Of a stretch of 64,000 nucleotides of DNA, positions 45,704 through 53,111 are shown in pieces. A program made the position numbers and the translations under genes. Origin of the DNA: Rhodospirillaceae bacterium (GTDB lineage: Bacteria > Pseudomonadota > Alphaproteobacteria > Rhodospirillales > Rhodospirillaceae); the NCBI GenBank assembly GCA_040219235.1, contig JAVJSV010000011.1, positions 1,240,001 to 1,304,000 on the forward strand, in the 5' to 3' direction. The notes beneath the pieces were generated by a model. It had not been told where the DNA came from, ran no database searches, and saw only the letters and a program-made list of their open reading frames with translations. Numbering within the stretch: the first letter of the stretch is position 1; every line of letters starts with the position of its first letter.

Positions 45704-46816
45704 ATGCTGCCATCAGATTTCACGACGGACTCAGTCCTGACACCCAGCGCCTCAAGGCGGTCTGTCTTGCGCGGGTTCGGCACGGGGGCGCTGACGATTG
45801 CCGGGGCCTCGGCGGCAGGGCTGCCGGCCTCAGCGCCGGTATCTGCGGCGGCGCCAGCCTCAGATGGCGGGCTCAACTACAACGACCCCAAAGACAATCT
45901 TTATGCTTTCGCGAAAATCTGGTCATCGTTTGAGAAGCCCATCATCGGCGGCTTTCACGGCCTGATGTATATCCGCAGTGGCACCAATCGCATGATCCCG
46001 GTGTTCGGCTATGAAGGCACGGGTGTTCTGCAAGCGCGCTGGGAGCCGGATGGCACCTTGACCCGCGTGTCCCGCGAGACCGGTTTTTTCACGGATCTGC
46101 GGACCGGCGATATTCTGGAAACCTGGGACAACCCGATCACCGGCGAAACCGTCCCGGTGTATCATTTCTATAATCCGTTGCTGGTGCGCAAGATGGATAA
46201 CGAAATGTCTACCTTCAACTTTGGTAAGGCGACCGACGCACCGACCAAAATGAACGAAGGCACAGTGTTCCCTGACGAGACCGGAAAGATTCCGTTCATT
46301 CTGCCGTTCCAGCAATACGGCGATGATTTGATGCTGAACTGGGATTACACCCACGAATACACCAATCCCGTCACACCGGAAGGCTGGCCCAAAGCCTCAA
46401 CGGGCGCGCGCATCTCACCGTCCGAACACTTCACCTTTCATATGTCGAAGACTGAACTTGAAGACCGCAGTTTGCCGACCGCGCGGTTTGTTGCCGGGTT
46501 CTCGCGCATCTCTCAGGCTTGGCCGTGGATGATGATGGGCGGTAGTGGCATGGAAGATCTCCAGATGTTTGGCCGTATGCACAGTCACAAGGGGTTGCCC
46601 GGCACCGCCGAAGTGCGCCCGAAAGTGCTCGCGTATATTGAGAAGCACGCACCGGACTATCTAACGCTGCCTGACACATGGGAGATGAAAAGTTTCCGGG
46701 TCGATACCTGGTCCTGTTACGCGGCGGACGTGCCCCCTGAAAATCCAGATTACGCCTGGGCGGAAAAACGCCCCGACAATGTGGCTGGTCCACCCACCGG
46801 GTCTGGGGCCTTATAA
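45704..46816 (+). CDS. Tat-exported DUF1838 protein (copy 1)
   Basis: 370 residues from the ATG at 45704 with ggggggagg upstream; the frame continues upstream to 45590 but that lacks a proper signal. The Tat motif SRRSVLRGFGTG at about residues 17-28 is followed by an Ala-rich hydrophobic region. The mature domain is DUF1838: DNLYAFAKIWSSFEKP, LETWDNPITGETVPVYHFYN and FVAGFSRISQAWPWMMMGGSGMEDLQMFGRMHSHKG. Family function is unknown; members occur beside hydrolases and amidohydrolases. A strong terminator follows at 46838-46868. A second DUF1838 gene is at 54770-55591. Confidence 0.85.
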   Translation: MLPSDFTTDSVLTPSASRRSVLRGFGTGALTIAGASAAGLPASAPVSAAAPASDGGLNYNDPKDNLYAFAKIWSSFEKPIIGGFHGLMYIRSGTNRMIPVFGYEGTGVLQARWEPDGTLTRVSRETGFFTDLRTGDILETWDNPITGETVPVYHFYNPLLVRKMDNEMSTFNFGKATDAPTKMNEGTVFPDETGKIPFILPFQQYGDDLMLNWDYTHEYTNPVTPEGWPKASTGARISPSEHFTFHMSKTELEDRSLPTARFVAGFSRISQAWPWMMMGGSGMEDLQMFGRMHSHKGLPGTAEVRPKVLAYIEKHAPDYLTLPDTWEMKSFRVDTWSCYAADVPPENPDYAWAEKRPDNVAGPPTGSGAL

Positions 46817-46837
46817 GCTAAAAGAGTAAGCCAAAAG

Positions 46838-46868
46838 AAAAGGGGCGGCTCAAAAGCCGCCCCTTTTT
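46838..46868 (+). terminator. Rho-independent terminator (DUF1838 copy 1)
   Basis: GGGGCGGCT at 46842-46850 and AGCCGCCCC at 46855-46863 form a 9-bp stem, extended by four A-T pairs, over a CAAA tetraloop, followed by TTTTT. It lies 22 bases past the DUF1838 stop. The A tract before the stem makes it usable for the minus-strand PepSY-like gene too. Confidence 0.92.
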
Positions 46869-46889
46869 GCGTGAGGTCGTTAAGGGCTC

Positions 46890-47603
46890 TTAGCGAACCG
46901 GATGCATCCGGCCATTGTCGCGGTCAATGCTGCGGCGCACGACCAGGGAGTCATCGATGGTCAGGATTTCAACAATGATCGTGTCATCGTCGATGGCTTC
47001 CACAGACCCAACTTTTAAGCGGTCGTTGCCAGATAGGATCAAGCGAGACTCGGCCAGGGTGCGGGCTTGTGCAACGGTCAGACCCAAATCTCCATTTCTC
47101 GGTCCCATGGCCAGCGCCAGGGAAGAGAAATTACCGCCACGCTTGCCACGGGCAAACTGACCATGCGGTCCTTTATGGTCGCGTCCTGGGCCACGTAACT
47201 CACTACGGCGGCCTTCACGGTCGAACCGGCGGTCCATATCAGCGGGGCGTCCGGTGCGGGTGGAAATTTCAACCGTCTGCACCAAGGAGTCATCCTTGGT
47301 GACGATATCGACCAACACGGTGTCGTTGGCGCTTTCGGTGATGCCGCCAACTTTAAGATTGGTGTCGCCCATGCTGGCGATGCGGCCTTCTACAATAGCG
47401 CGCACTTGGTCGGCGGACAGATCCTTATCCATGCGCTCCATGCGTTCTTGTTGGCGCTCTTCAAAGCGGGCACGATGGTCAGCGCGGGGGTCAGAGTTGT
47501 CTTCAGCGGCAAAAGTCGGGCTGAGGACGGCCCAGCAGGCCAGCAACACAAAAGCGGTTAATGACGTTTTAATAGCGTTTTCGATGATAAAATTCTTGTT
47601 CAT
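46890..47603 (-). CDS. Exported protein with two PepSY-like repeats
   Basis: 237 residues. A signal peptide (hydrophobic residues 13-32, ending in PTFAAE) is followed by a charged helix (DHRARFEERQQERMERM) and two similar alpha-beta-beta units of about 58 residues: residues 62-118 (LSADQVRAIVEGRIASMG ... LKVGGITESANDTVLVDIVTKDDSLV) and 176-232 (LTVAQARTLAESRLILSGND ... LKVGSVEAIDDDTIIVEILTIDDSLV). A basic His/Gly-rich linker (DHKGPHGQFARGKRGG) separates them. This resembles tandem PepSY-like periplasmic proteins, often encoded next to two-component systems as here: an OmpR-type pair starts 512 bases away in the opposite direction. It may report to or shield the kinase; the function is unproven. 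Confidence 0.75.
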   Translation of the reverse strand: MNKNFIIENAIKTSLTAFVLLACWAVLSPTFAAEDNSDPRADHRARFEERQQERMERMDKDLSADQVRAIVEGRIASMGDTNLKVGGITESANDTVLVDIVTKDDSLVQTVEISTRTGRPADMDRRFDREGRRSELRGPGRDHKGPHGQFARGKRGGNFSSLALAMGPRNGDLGLTVAQARTLAESRLILSGNDRLKVGSVEAIDDDTIIVEILTIDDSLVVRRSIDRDNGRMHPVR

Positions 47604-47783
47604 GATTTACGTCCTTTGTTCTTAGCCCCTGGGGGAGTCAGGGGAGGGTGGTCAGCGGTGGCCCATTGTGATGATGGGGGATCAGGCCACCTTCCGGACC
47701 CGGCTTAAGGGATTGGGGATTTTCCCAGAGGGAATTTCCTTAGGGGAGGATTTCGCCGGGCCCGGTGGGGGATGTAGCTGCCG

Positions 47784-47879
47784 TTAAAGGGGGCAAGCGG
47801 CAGCTACGGTCGAGGCGACAGTCGCCCAGGTGGTAAGAAGAACCAGGCTGGTGACTGCGGTGTTCAAAATGGTGTCCAT
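47784..47879 (-). CDS. 31-residue membrane or leader peptide
   Basis: ATG at 47879 with aaaggacg as ribosome site 6 bases upstream. The peptide MDTILNTAVTSLVLLTTWAT... ends in AAACPL and is one hydrophobic segment. It resembles the first 32 residues of the PepSY-like protein encoded downstream (the IKTSLTAFVLLACWAVL stretch), so it is either a small membrane protein or a detached signal-like leader. Its last six codons lie inside one arm and the loop of a 10-bp hairpin. It is too short for most gene finders and its translation is not proven. Confidence 0.5.
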   Translation of the reverse strand: MDTILNTAVTSLVLLTTWATVASTVAAACPL

Positions 47880-48027
47880 CGTTTTCGTCCTTTTTTTGTG
47901 TCCGGGTCGCTCTGTCTGTTTGGCGGGGCCGGATGTTTGAAGCTCTGTAATTTCGTGCTCTGTAATTTTGATGGGCCCACTATGCCTGCCGTCTGTAACG
48001 CAGCGATGTCGCAAACCATGGAAAAGT

Positions 48028-48060
48028 GTAACTGGCGGTAACAGAAGGCCGGTTCGTTAC
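48028..48060. promoter_or_regulatory. GTAAC repeats (response-regulator site candidate)
   Basis: GTAAC starts at 48028 and again at 48038, exactly one helical turn apart, and an inverted copy, GTTAC, is at 48056-48060; another GTAAC is at 47995. Ten-base spacing of direct half-sites is typical of OmpR/PhoB-family regulators, one of which starts at 48116. Self-control and control of the divergent PepSY-like gene are plausible. Confidence 0.45.
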
Positions 48061-48115
48061 CGTTTGTTGCGGGAATAGTGGTGTTTTTCAGTCATTCGCC
48101 TGTAATATCCTGGCC

Positions 48116-48853
48116 ATGAACACAGTCACCGAAAATACCAAGCCTCATATTCTGATTGTCGACGACGACGCAGAAATTAGAGATCTCTTGTCCCGCTTTC
48201 TGGTCAAACACGAGTTTCGGGTCACCACCGCCCGCGATGGCCGAGAAATGAAGAAGGCCCTAGCCGACTGGCAGGTCGATCTGATCGTCTTGGATTTGAT
48301 GATGCCGGGTGAAGATGGTTTGACCCTCTGCCGCAAGGTTCGGGCCGAGTCCAACATGCCGGTGATCATGCTCACCGCCATGGGCGAGGACGTGGACCGG
48401 ATCATCGGACTTGAAGTCGGCGCTGACGATTATATGGCCAAGCCGTTTAATCCCCGCGAACTGGCCGCCCGCATTAAAGCGGTGTTGCGCCGGGCCGAGC
48501 AGGGGGGCGCGCCGCCCCGCACCGACGGCGAAGCTTCAGGGCGTTACGCCTTCGCTGGCTTCTCCTTAGATCCGGCCACACGGTCTTTGTACAATGGTGA
48601 AGACGAGATCGATATCACCGCTGGCGAGTACGACCTGTTGCTGGCTTTTGTCGAACACCCGCAACGCATTCTCAACCGCGATCAATTGCTGGATATGGCC
48701 AAGGGCCGTTCGGCGATTCCCTTTGACCGCTCTATTGATGTGCAGGTTGGCCGTCTGCGCAAAAAAATCGAACCCGACTATCGCGAGCCCACGCTGATCA
48801 AAACCGTACGCGGAGGTGGCTACATGCTCACCGCCGAGGTTGAACGGGTTTAA
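48116..48853 (+). CDS. OmpR-family response regulator
   Basis: 245 residues. The receiver domain has the acidic pocket VDDDAE (Asp16, Asp17), phospho-acceptor Asp60 in IVLDLMMPGEDG, and the Lys in MAKPFNPREL. A winged-helix effector domain covers about 145-240 (YDLLLAFVEHPQRILNRDQLLDM and SIDVQVGRLRKKIE). The kinase gene begins 7 bases after the stop, so it is a normal regulator-kinase operon. Its OmpR-type DNA site may be the GTAAC repeats about 60 bases upstream. Confidence 0.95.
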   Translation: MNTVTENTKPHILIVDDDAEIRDLLSRFLVKHEFRVTTARDGREMKKALADWQVDLIVLDLMMPGEDGLTLCRKVRAESNMPVIMLTAMGEDVDRIIGLEVGADDYMAKPFNPRELAARIKAVLRRAEQGGAPPRTDGEASGRYAFAGFSLDPATRSLYNGEDEIDITAGEYDLLLAFVEHPQRILNRDQLLDMAKGRSAIPFDRSIDVQVGRLRKKIEPDYREPTLIKTVRGGGYMLTAEVERV

Positions 48854-48860
48854 CCGGATC

Positions 48861-50360
48861 ATGAAACGCATTCTTCCTGACAGCCTTGGGGGGTGGGTCT
48901 TCTCTGTTGTCGCAGCAGCCGTGATCCTGATCTATGGCACATCGTTGTTGGCCTATTTTATTTTCAGCGATGACCGCGCCGCCGCCGTGGCTTCCAGTCA
49001 GGCGGCCGATCAGTTGATCGTGTTTAAGCGGGTGATTGAACAAACCGATCCGCGCGAGCAACGCGCTTTGATCCGGCGCCTCAACTCTCCGGGGTTGCGT
49101 ATGATCATCACCAACCGTCCCATCGTCAGAGAATCTGATGACTCGTTTGTGTCTCGGATTGTGTTCCGCAAGCTGCAACGTGAATTCCCGGAAGGCACAG
49201 AAATCTATACCGACAGCCGCATCGTCGAAACTCTCGGTGATGAACGCTTTCCAACAGAGGAAGAAGTGCGACGCAATATGCGCCGTCATCGCGATGAAAT
49301 GGACCACCCTCCGCCACCGCAGGAGAGTGAATTCGGCCCCCGGCCTGGGCCTGAGGGGCGCTTTAATCCAGACCGCCGCGGTTTTGAATTGGACCAAACG
49401 TTTAGAGACATCCGCGGCTTTCAGCCCTTTGTCCGCGCGTCTATTCGCTTCGGCGAAAATGCCTGGCTAAACGCCCGTGTTGACCTTGATCTTACGGAAG
49501 ACAGTGCGCGCAGCCTGCCGTGGCTCTGGACCACGGTAATAACGCTTCTGATTGCCAGTCTTGCGGTGTGGGCCGTACGCCGGGCCACCCAGCCCGTGCT
49601 ATTGTTTGCCGCCGCCGCCGAGCGCCTCGGCATGAGCCTCAATGCAGAACCCTTGGCCGAGACCGGGACCGGCGAAGTGCGCCGCGCCGCGCGGGCGTTC
49701 AACACCATGCAAAGCCGGTTGCAACGCTTTGTTCAAGACCGCACACAAATGCTAGCGGCTATTTCACATGACCTGCGCACCCCCATCACGCGCATGCGCC
49801 TGCGCGCTGAGTTCATTGATGATGACGCGCAGCGCGACAAAATGCTGTCTGACCTCGATGACATGGAAGCGATGATCAAATCCACGCTGGCTTTCGCGCG
49901 GGATGATGCCGCCAATGAGGCTGCGGACATCACTGATGTTGCGGCCTTGGTCGCGCGGATTGTCAGCGATGAAACAGAATCAGGGGTGCAGGCCACCTAC
50001 AATGGCCCACAAAGTTTGGAGCTCTTTGTAAGGCCGCTGGGATTGAAACGGGCACTCACCAACCTTGTTGAGAACGCGATCAAGTACGGCGAAAAGGCCG
50101 AGGTTAAACTCACTCGCTTGGACGAGGTTGTTGAAATTCTGATTGACGATTCAGGCCCCGGCATACCCGACGATCAGAAAGAACAGGTGTTTAACCCATT
50201 CTATCGTTTGGAAACCTCGCGCTCGCGCGATACCGGCGGCACCGGGCTGGGGATGACCATCGCCCGCAACGCCATCCGGTCCATGGGCGGTGATATCGAG
50301 CTAATCAACCGCGCTGAAGGTGGTTTACGCACGCGGGTCACGCTGCCCATGCAGAGTTAG
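48861..50360 (+). CDS. Sensor histidine kinase (EnvZ-like layout)
   Basis: 499 residues from the ATG at 48861; the frame is open to 48816, inside the regulator gene. Membrane helix 1 is at about 12-34 and helix 2 at 220-240, with a periplasmic domain of about 185 residues between them. That domain contains a His/Pro/Arg-rich patch, NMRRHRDEMDHPPPPQESEFG, at about 139-159. A HAMP segment (about 240-292) leads to the HisKA site AAISHDLRTPITRMRL with His303, followed by an ATPase domain (LVENAIKYGEKAEV, DDSGPGIPDDQ, GGTGLGMTIARN). It works with the upstream regulator; the ligand is unknown. Confidence 0.92.
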   Translation: MKRILPDSLGGWVFSVVAAAVILIYGTSLLAYFIFSDDRAAAVASSQAADQLIVFKRVIEQTDPREQRALIRRLNSPGLRMIITNRPIVRESDDSFVSRIVFRKLQREFPEGTEIYTDSRIVETLGDERFPTEEEVRRNMRRHRDEMDHPPPPQESEFGPRPGPEGRFNPDRRGFELDQTFRDIRGFQPFVRASIRFGENAWLNARVDLDLTEDSARSLPWLWTTVITLLIASLAVWAVRRATQPVLLFAAAAERLGMSLNAEPLAETGTGEVRRAARAFNTMQSRLQRFVQDRTQMLAAISHDLRTPITRMRLRAEFIDDDAQRDKMLSDLDDMEAMIKSTLAFARDDAANEAADITDVAALVARIVSDETESGVQATYNGPQSLELFVRPLGLKRALTNLVENAIKYGEKAEVKLTRLDEVVEILIDDSGPGIPDDQKEQVFNPFYRLETSRSRDTGGTGLGMTIARNAIRSMGGDIELINRAEGGLRTRVTLPMQS

Positions 50361-50406
50361 CGTAGATTATTGCCCTAGTTTCTAATGGTTCAATGGCTCT
50401 AACATC

Positions 50407-51099
50407 CTAAGACCAGTCATTTTGGTGAGGGCGGCATGTCTCAGATCCTGCAATCGCCAATTTCTTTGGTGGTAGAAATTTACCGATCAGATATTCGGCA
50501 ACCAACAAGTTGAGCACCCAGGCAGATACCATCATGCCATCACGGAGCGGTCCAAGCGGCTCTGTTCCAGCAACGATAATCCAACCAATACCCAAGAATG
50601 TCTGTGTTGAAGCGCCTTGGCCGATTGCATAGGCTCGGACCATTGAAGCGCTGTGTTGGAAGATGTTTCCAGACATAATTGCGATGACCGCCCATCCGAT
50701 CAAGCCAAACATCAATAAGCCCAGAGTGATCCGCGCCCAATACAGCATGTTCCCCTGGAGCTCGCCAGGAAACGCATAATAATGGGTCATCCACACTCCA
50801 GTTGCCGCAGATGCACAGCCTGCAATAGCTGTCACGCGGCCCATAGCGCGATGGGTTGCAGGGCGGTGGCGCTTTATGCTTGGCAAGAACTGCACTGCGC
50901 CTAAAAGGCAGAACAGGGAACTGCTTAAAATGTGCAGAACGATTGGCAAAGGAGCAGCCAAAGCGCGCGGGTTCTCAGGCGCAATTGCGGGTCCACCCGT
51001 AAGTTCGAGTATTCTGAACAATCCGCCAAAAGCTGGAATAAAGGAGTAGATAAGTATGAAGAGTAATATTGTCCATTCAGGTCTGCTCAATATTTTCAT
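50407..51099 (-). CDS. DUF2306-type membrane protein
   Basis: 230 residues from the ATG at 51099 (MKILSRPEW), after gagcacc; an ATG eight codons earlier is possible. About six membrane helices, with HILSSSLFCLLGAVQFLPSIKRHRPATHRAMGRV in the middle (conserved His residues), GVWMTHYYAFPG and SASMVRAYAIGQGASTQTFL. This pattern fits the DUF2306 family, whose role is unknown. It converges on the kinase gene and lies 130 bases after the methyltransferase gene stop on the same strand. Confidence 0.8.
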   Translation of the reverse strand: MKILSRPEWTILLFILIYSFIPAFGGLFRILELTGGPAIAPENPRALAAPLPIVLHILSSSLFCLLGAVQFLPSIKRHRPATHRAMGRVTAIAGCASAATGVWMTHYYAFPGELQGNMLYWARITLGLLMFGLIGWAVIAIMSGNIFQHSASMVRAYAIGQGASTQTFLGIGWIIVAGTEPLGPLRDGMMVSAWVLNLLVAEYLIGKFLPPKKLAIAGSETCRPHQNDWS

Positions 51100-51229
51100 A
51101 AGGTGCTCTTTCGGTTGCCGCACTAAGGCGTGGCGTGCTGCTAGGGGGTGTCACTGGGGTTAAGCGGGTCGCGAATATTGTCGAGTGCCACATCTGTTCC
51201 CCGAATAGATAGGTGTGCGTTGGATTGTT

Positions 51230-51979
51230 TCACCCAGGCTTGTGCGCCCAAAAAGCAAGACTTGCCTGTCCTGCGTACGCCCCGAGCTTGACGGGCAGAC
51301 ACTCGATATTCGACAAGTGGCAATCGCGCAGCCACTCGACGCCTTGTCTTTGAGTGACGGCCCATGTCCGCCAACGGAGTTGAATAAGCGCGCCAAAAAC
51401 CGAACGTCGCGTCATACAAACAAACAGCAGACCTCCTGGCTTCAACACGCGGACCATCTCGGTGATCGCCCGGCAAGGATCCGGTAGATGTTCAAGGACA
51501 TGTGCGGCCATAACGAGATCAAAGGACTGATCAGTGTAGGGTATCGAAAGGATGTCGGCCTGTTTGAGTTTCGGTGAGAGTCCGGCCTGTTGCATTGCAA
51601 ATTCTGCTGAGGCCAGCATTTTTCCGGATACGTCAATGCCGTGATAGGCGATCGGGTTGGATAGAATACGGTCTAGTGCGATCGAGAGGCTTCCGCATCC
51701 AATCCCACAATCAAGTACCTTTACCCCGGTCCCCGCAAGAGCAACCCTGGCACCGCTTGCAATCAGCGGTTCTTGATATGCGTCTTCAAGCCGAAAATGA
51801 TGCGCCGTTCGGGCCCAGCTTCCGGCAAGTGCATCATACCGCTTAGCCAATTCCAAAGGGGTCCGAATACGTCTGCTGATTGCTACGTGCCAAGAGCCAA
51901 GCTGACGACTTGCCACCGGGATCGTTTTCATACCCGAGAGTCCAACTGAAGCGGCTTTTAATTGCTCAGGGACGCTCAT
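51230..51979 (-). CDS. Class I SAM-dependent methyltransferase
   Basis: 249 residues from the ATG at 51979 (MSVPEQLK); an ATG at 51988 is possible. Rossmann-type motifs: LDCGIGCGSLSIALDRI (motif I, with Cys where Gly or Val is frequent), YHGIDVSGKMLASAE, ADILSIPYTDQSFDLVMAAHVLEHLPDP (motif IV region) and VRVLKPGGLLFV. It resembles ubiquinone/menaquinone- or sterol-type small-molecule methyltransferases; the substrate is not known. It is divergent from a LysR gene, the classic arrangement of a LysR target. Confidence 0.85.
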   Translation of the reverse strand: MSVPEQLKAASVGLSGMKTIPVASRQLGSWHVAISRRIRTPLELAKRYDALAGSWARTAHHFRLEDAYQEPLIASGARVALAGTGVKVLDCGIGCGSLSIALDRILSNPIAYHGIDVSGKMLASAEFAMQQAGLSPKLKQADILSIPYTDQSFDLVMAAHVLEHLPDPCRAITEMVRVLKPGGLLFVCMTRRSVFGALIQLRWRTWAVTQRQGVEWLRDCHLSNIECLPVKLGAYAGQASLAFWAHKPG

Positions 51980-52049
51980 TGCAACCAACCTACATGTGTG
52001 AGACTTGCCATGAGAGGGAAGCTAAATCCAAACCGAATCATACGAAATT

Positions 52050-52074
52050 GCATAATAGTGTTGTTCTGGTATGC
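52050..52074. promoter_or_regulatory. LysR-type operator candidate
   Basis: GCATA at 52050-52054 and TATGC at 52070-52074 form an inverted repeat with a 15-base spacer between the divergent methyltransferase and LysR genes, 7 bases before the LysR ATG. It is a short and therefore weak symmetry, but the place is where LysR proteins bind. Confidence 0.3.
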
Positions 52075-52081
52075 TTAAATA

Positions 52082-52969
52082 ATGGAGTGGAAAAGAACAG
52101 CATTCGATTGGAATCAAGCACGCGCCTTTCTGGTAACAGCCGAAGAAGGGTCGCTGTCTGCGGCGGCACGGGCGCTTGGGTTAACACAGCCGACCCTCAG
52201 CCGACAGGTGGCGGGCATCGAAGAGGCGCTGGGGGTTACGCTGTTTGAAAGAACATCGCGCGCCCTTCTGCTGACACAGGCAGGGACAGAGTTGCTGGAG
52301 CATTTTCGCAGCATGGGAAATGCAGCCAACAGCATATCCATCGCCGCTACGGGTCAATCTCAAAACATTACTGGAAACGTGGTGATCGCATCCACGGATT
52401 TGATGGCGACACATTACCTGCCATCAATCCTCAAAAAACTCAGGACCAAAGCACCGGAACTTCAGGTCGAGATTATTACATCGAACCACTTGAGCGACTT
52501 GCGGCGGCGTGAAGCCGACATCGCAATCCGTCACGCCCGCCCACAAGACGAAAACTTGTTCGCAAAGCGCATGCGCGACACCACGGCACATCTCTATGCA
52601 TCCGCGTCATACGTCAAAGAGGCTGGCCGTCCGTCACAAGCCTCTGAATTCTCCACAATGCAATTCGTAGGGGTCGAGAATCCCGAGGGGATGCTTGGCC
52701 TCTTGGCCTCACGCGGGCTTAATCTAACCACAGCGAATTTCAACTTTTCTACGGCCAGTGGTCCCTTATTATTGGAGTTGATTCGGAACGGGCTCGGTGT
52801 CGGCTTCCTTCCGATAGAGATTGCCAAGAAATACCCCGAGCTTGAAAACATATGGCCAGTGTTCGAGCCAATACAGATTGAAACTTGGCTGGTTGCGCAT
52901 CGCGAACTAAGAACGAGCCCGCGTATTCGCCTGATCTTCGATCTTTTGTCTGACGGCCTTGGCCAGTGA
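52082..52969 (+). CDS. LysR-family transcriptional regulator
   Basis: 295 residues. The N-terminal helix-turn-helix is clear: FDWNQARAFLVTAEEGSLSAAARALGLTQPTLSRQVAGIEEALGVTLFERTSRALLLTQAG. A periplasmic-binding-like effector domain follows (about 90-295) with VVIASTDLMATHYLPSILKKL and RRREADIAIRHARP. The divergent methyltransferase gene is the likely target. The effector molecule cannot be read from sequence. Confidence 0.93.
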   Translation: MEWKRTAFDWNQARAFLVTAEEGSLSAAARALGLTQPTLSRQVAGIEEALGVTLFERTSRALLLTQAGTELLEHFRSMGNAANSISIAATGQSQNITGNVVIASTDLMATHYLPSILKKLRTKAPELQVEIITSNHLSDLRRREADIAIRHARPQDENLFAKRMRDTTAHLYASASYVKEAGRPSQASEFSTMQFVGVENPEGMLGLLASRGLNLTTANFNFSTASGPLLLELIRNGLGVGFLPIEIAKKYPELENIWPVFEPIQIETWLVAHRELRTSPRIRLIFDLLSDGLGQ

Positions 52970-53111
52970 GCCCGCCGCTCTGTCTCTTAACAACGAGGGG
53001 CATAAGAAATCGAATTGAACAAAGCAAACCGTAAGTTTCAGGACACAGCAGTCTCGTCAGAGCCCTTGCTTCAGAGTAGTCTCTTAATAGCCACGCGGCG
53101 GGGAGGGCACC

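Larger units (their letters stand above)
47604..48115. other. Structured leader and divergent promoter region
   Basis: 512 bases between the PepSY-like gene and the response regulator gene. On the minus strand it holds a 31-codon reading frame (47784-47879), a 10-bp inverted repeat GTAGCTGCCG/CGGCAGCTAC (47774-47783, 47798-47807) covering the end of that frame, and further pairs GGTGGCC/GGCCACC (47657-47663, 47685-47691) and CCCCT/AGGGG (47626-47630, 47640-47644). The 48116 side has GTAAC repeats. It looks like a folded 5' leader of the PepSY-like gene. Confidence 0.5.
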
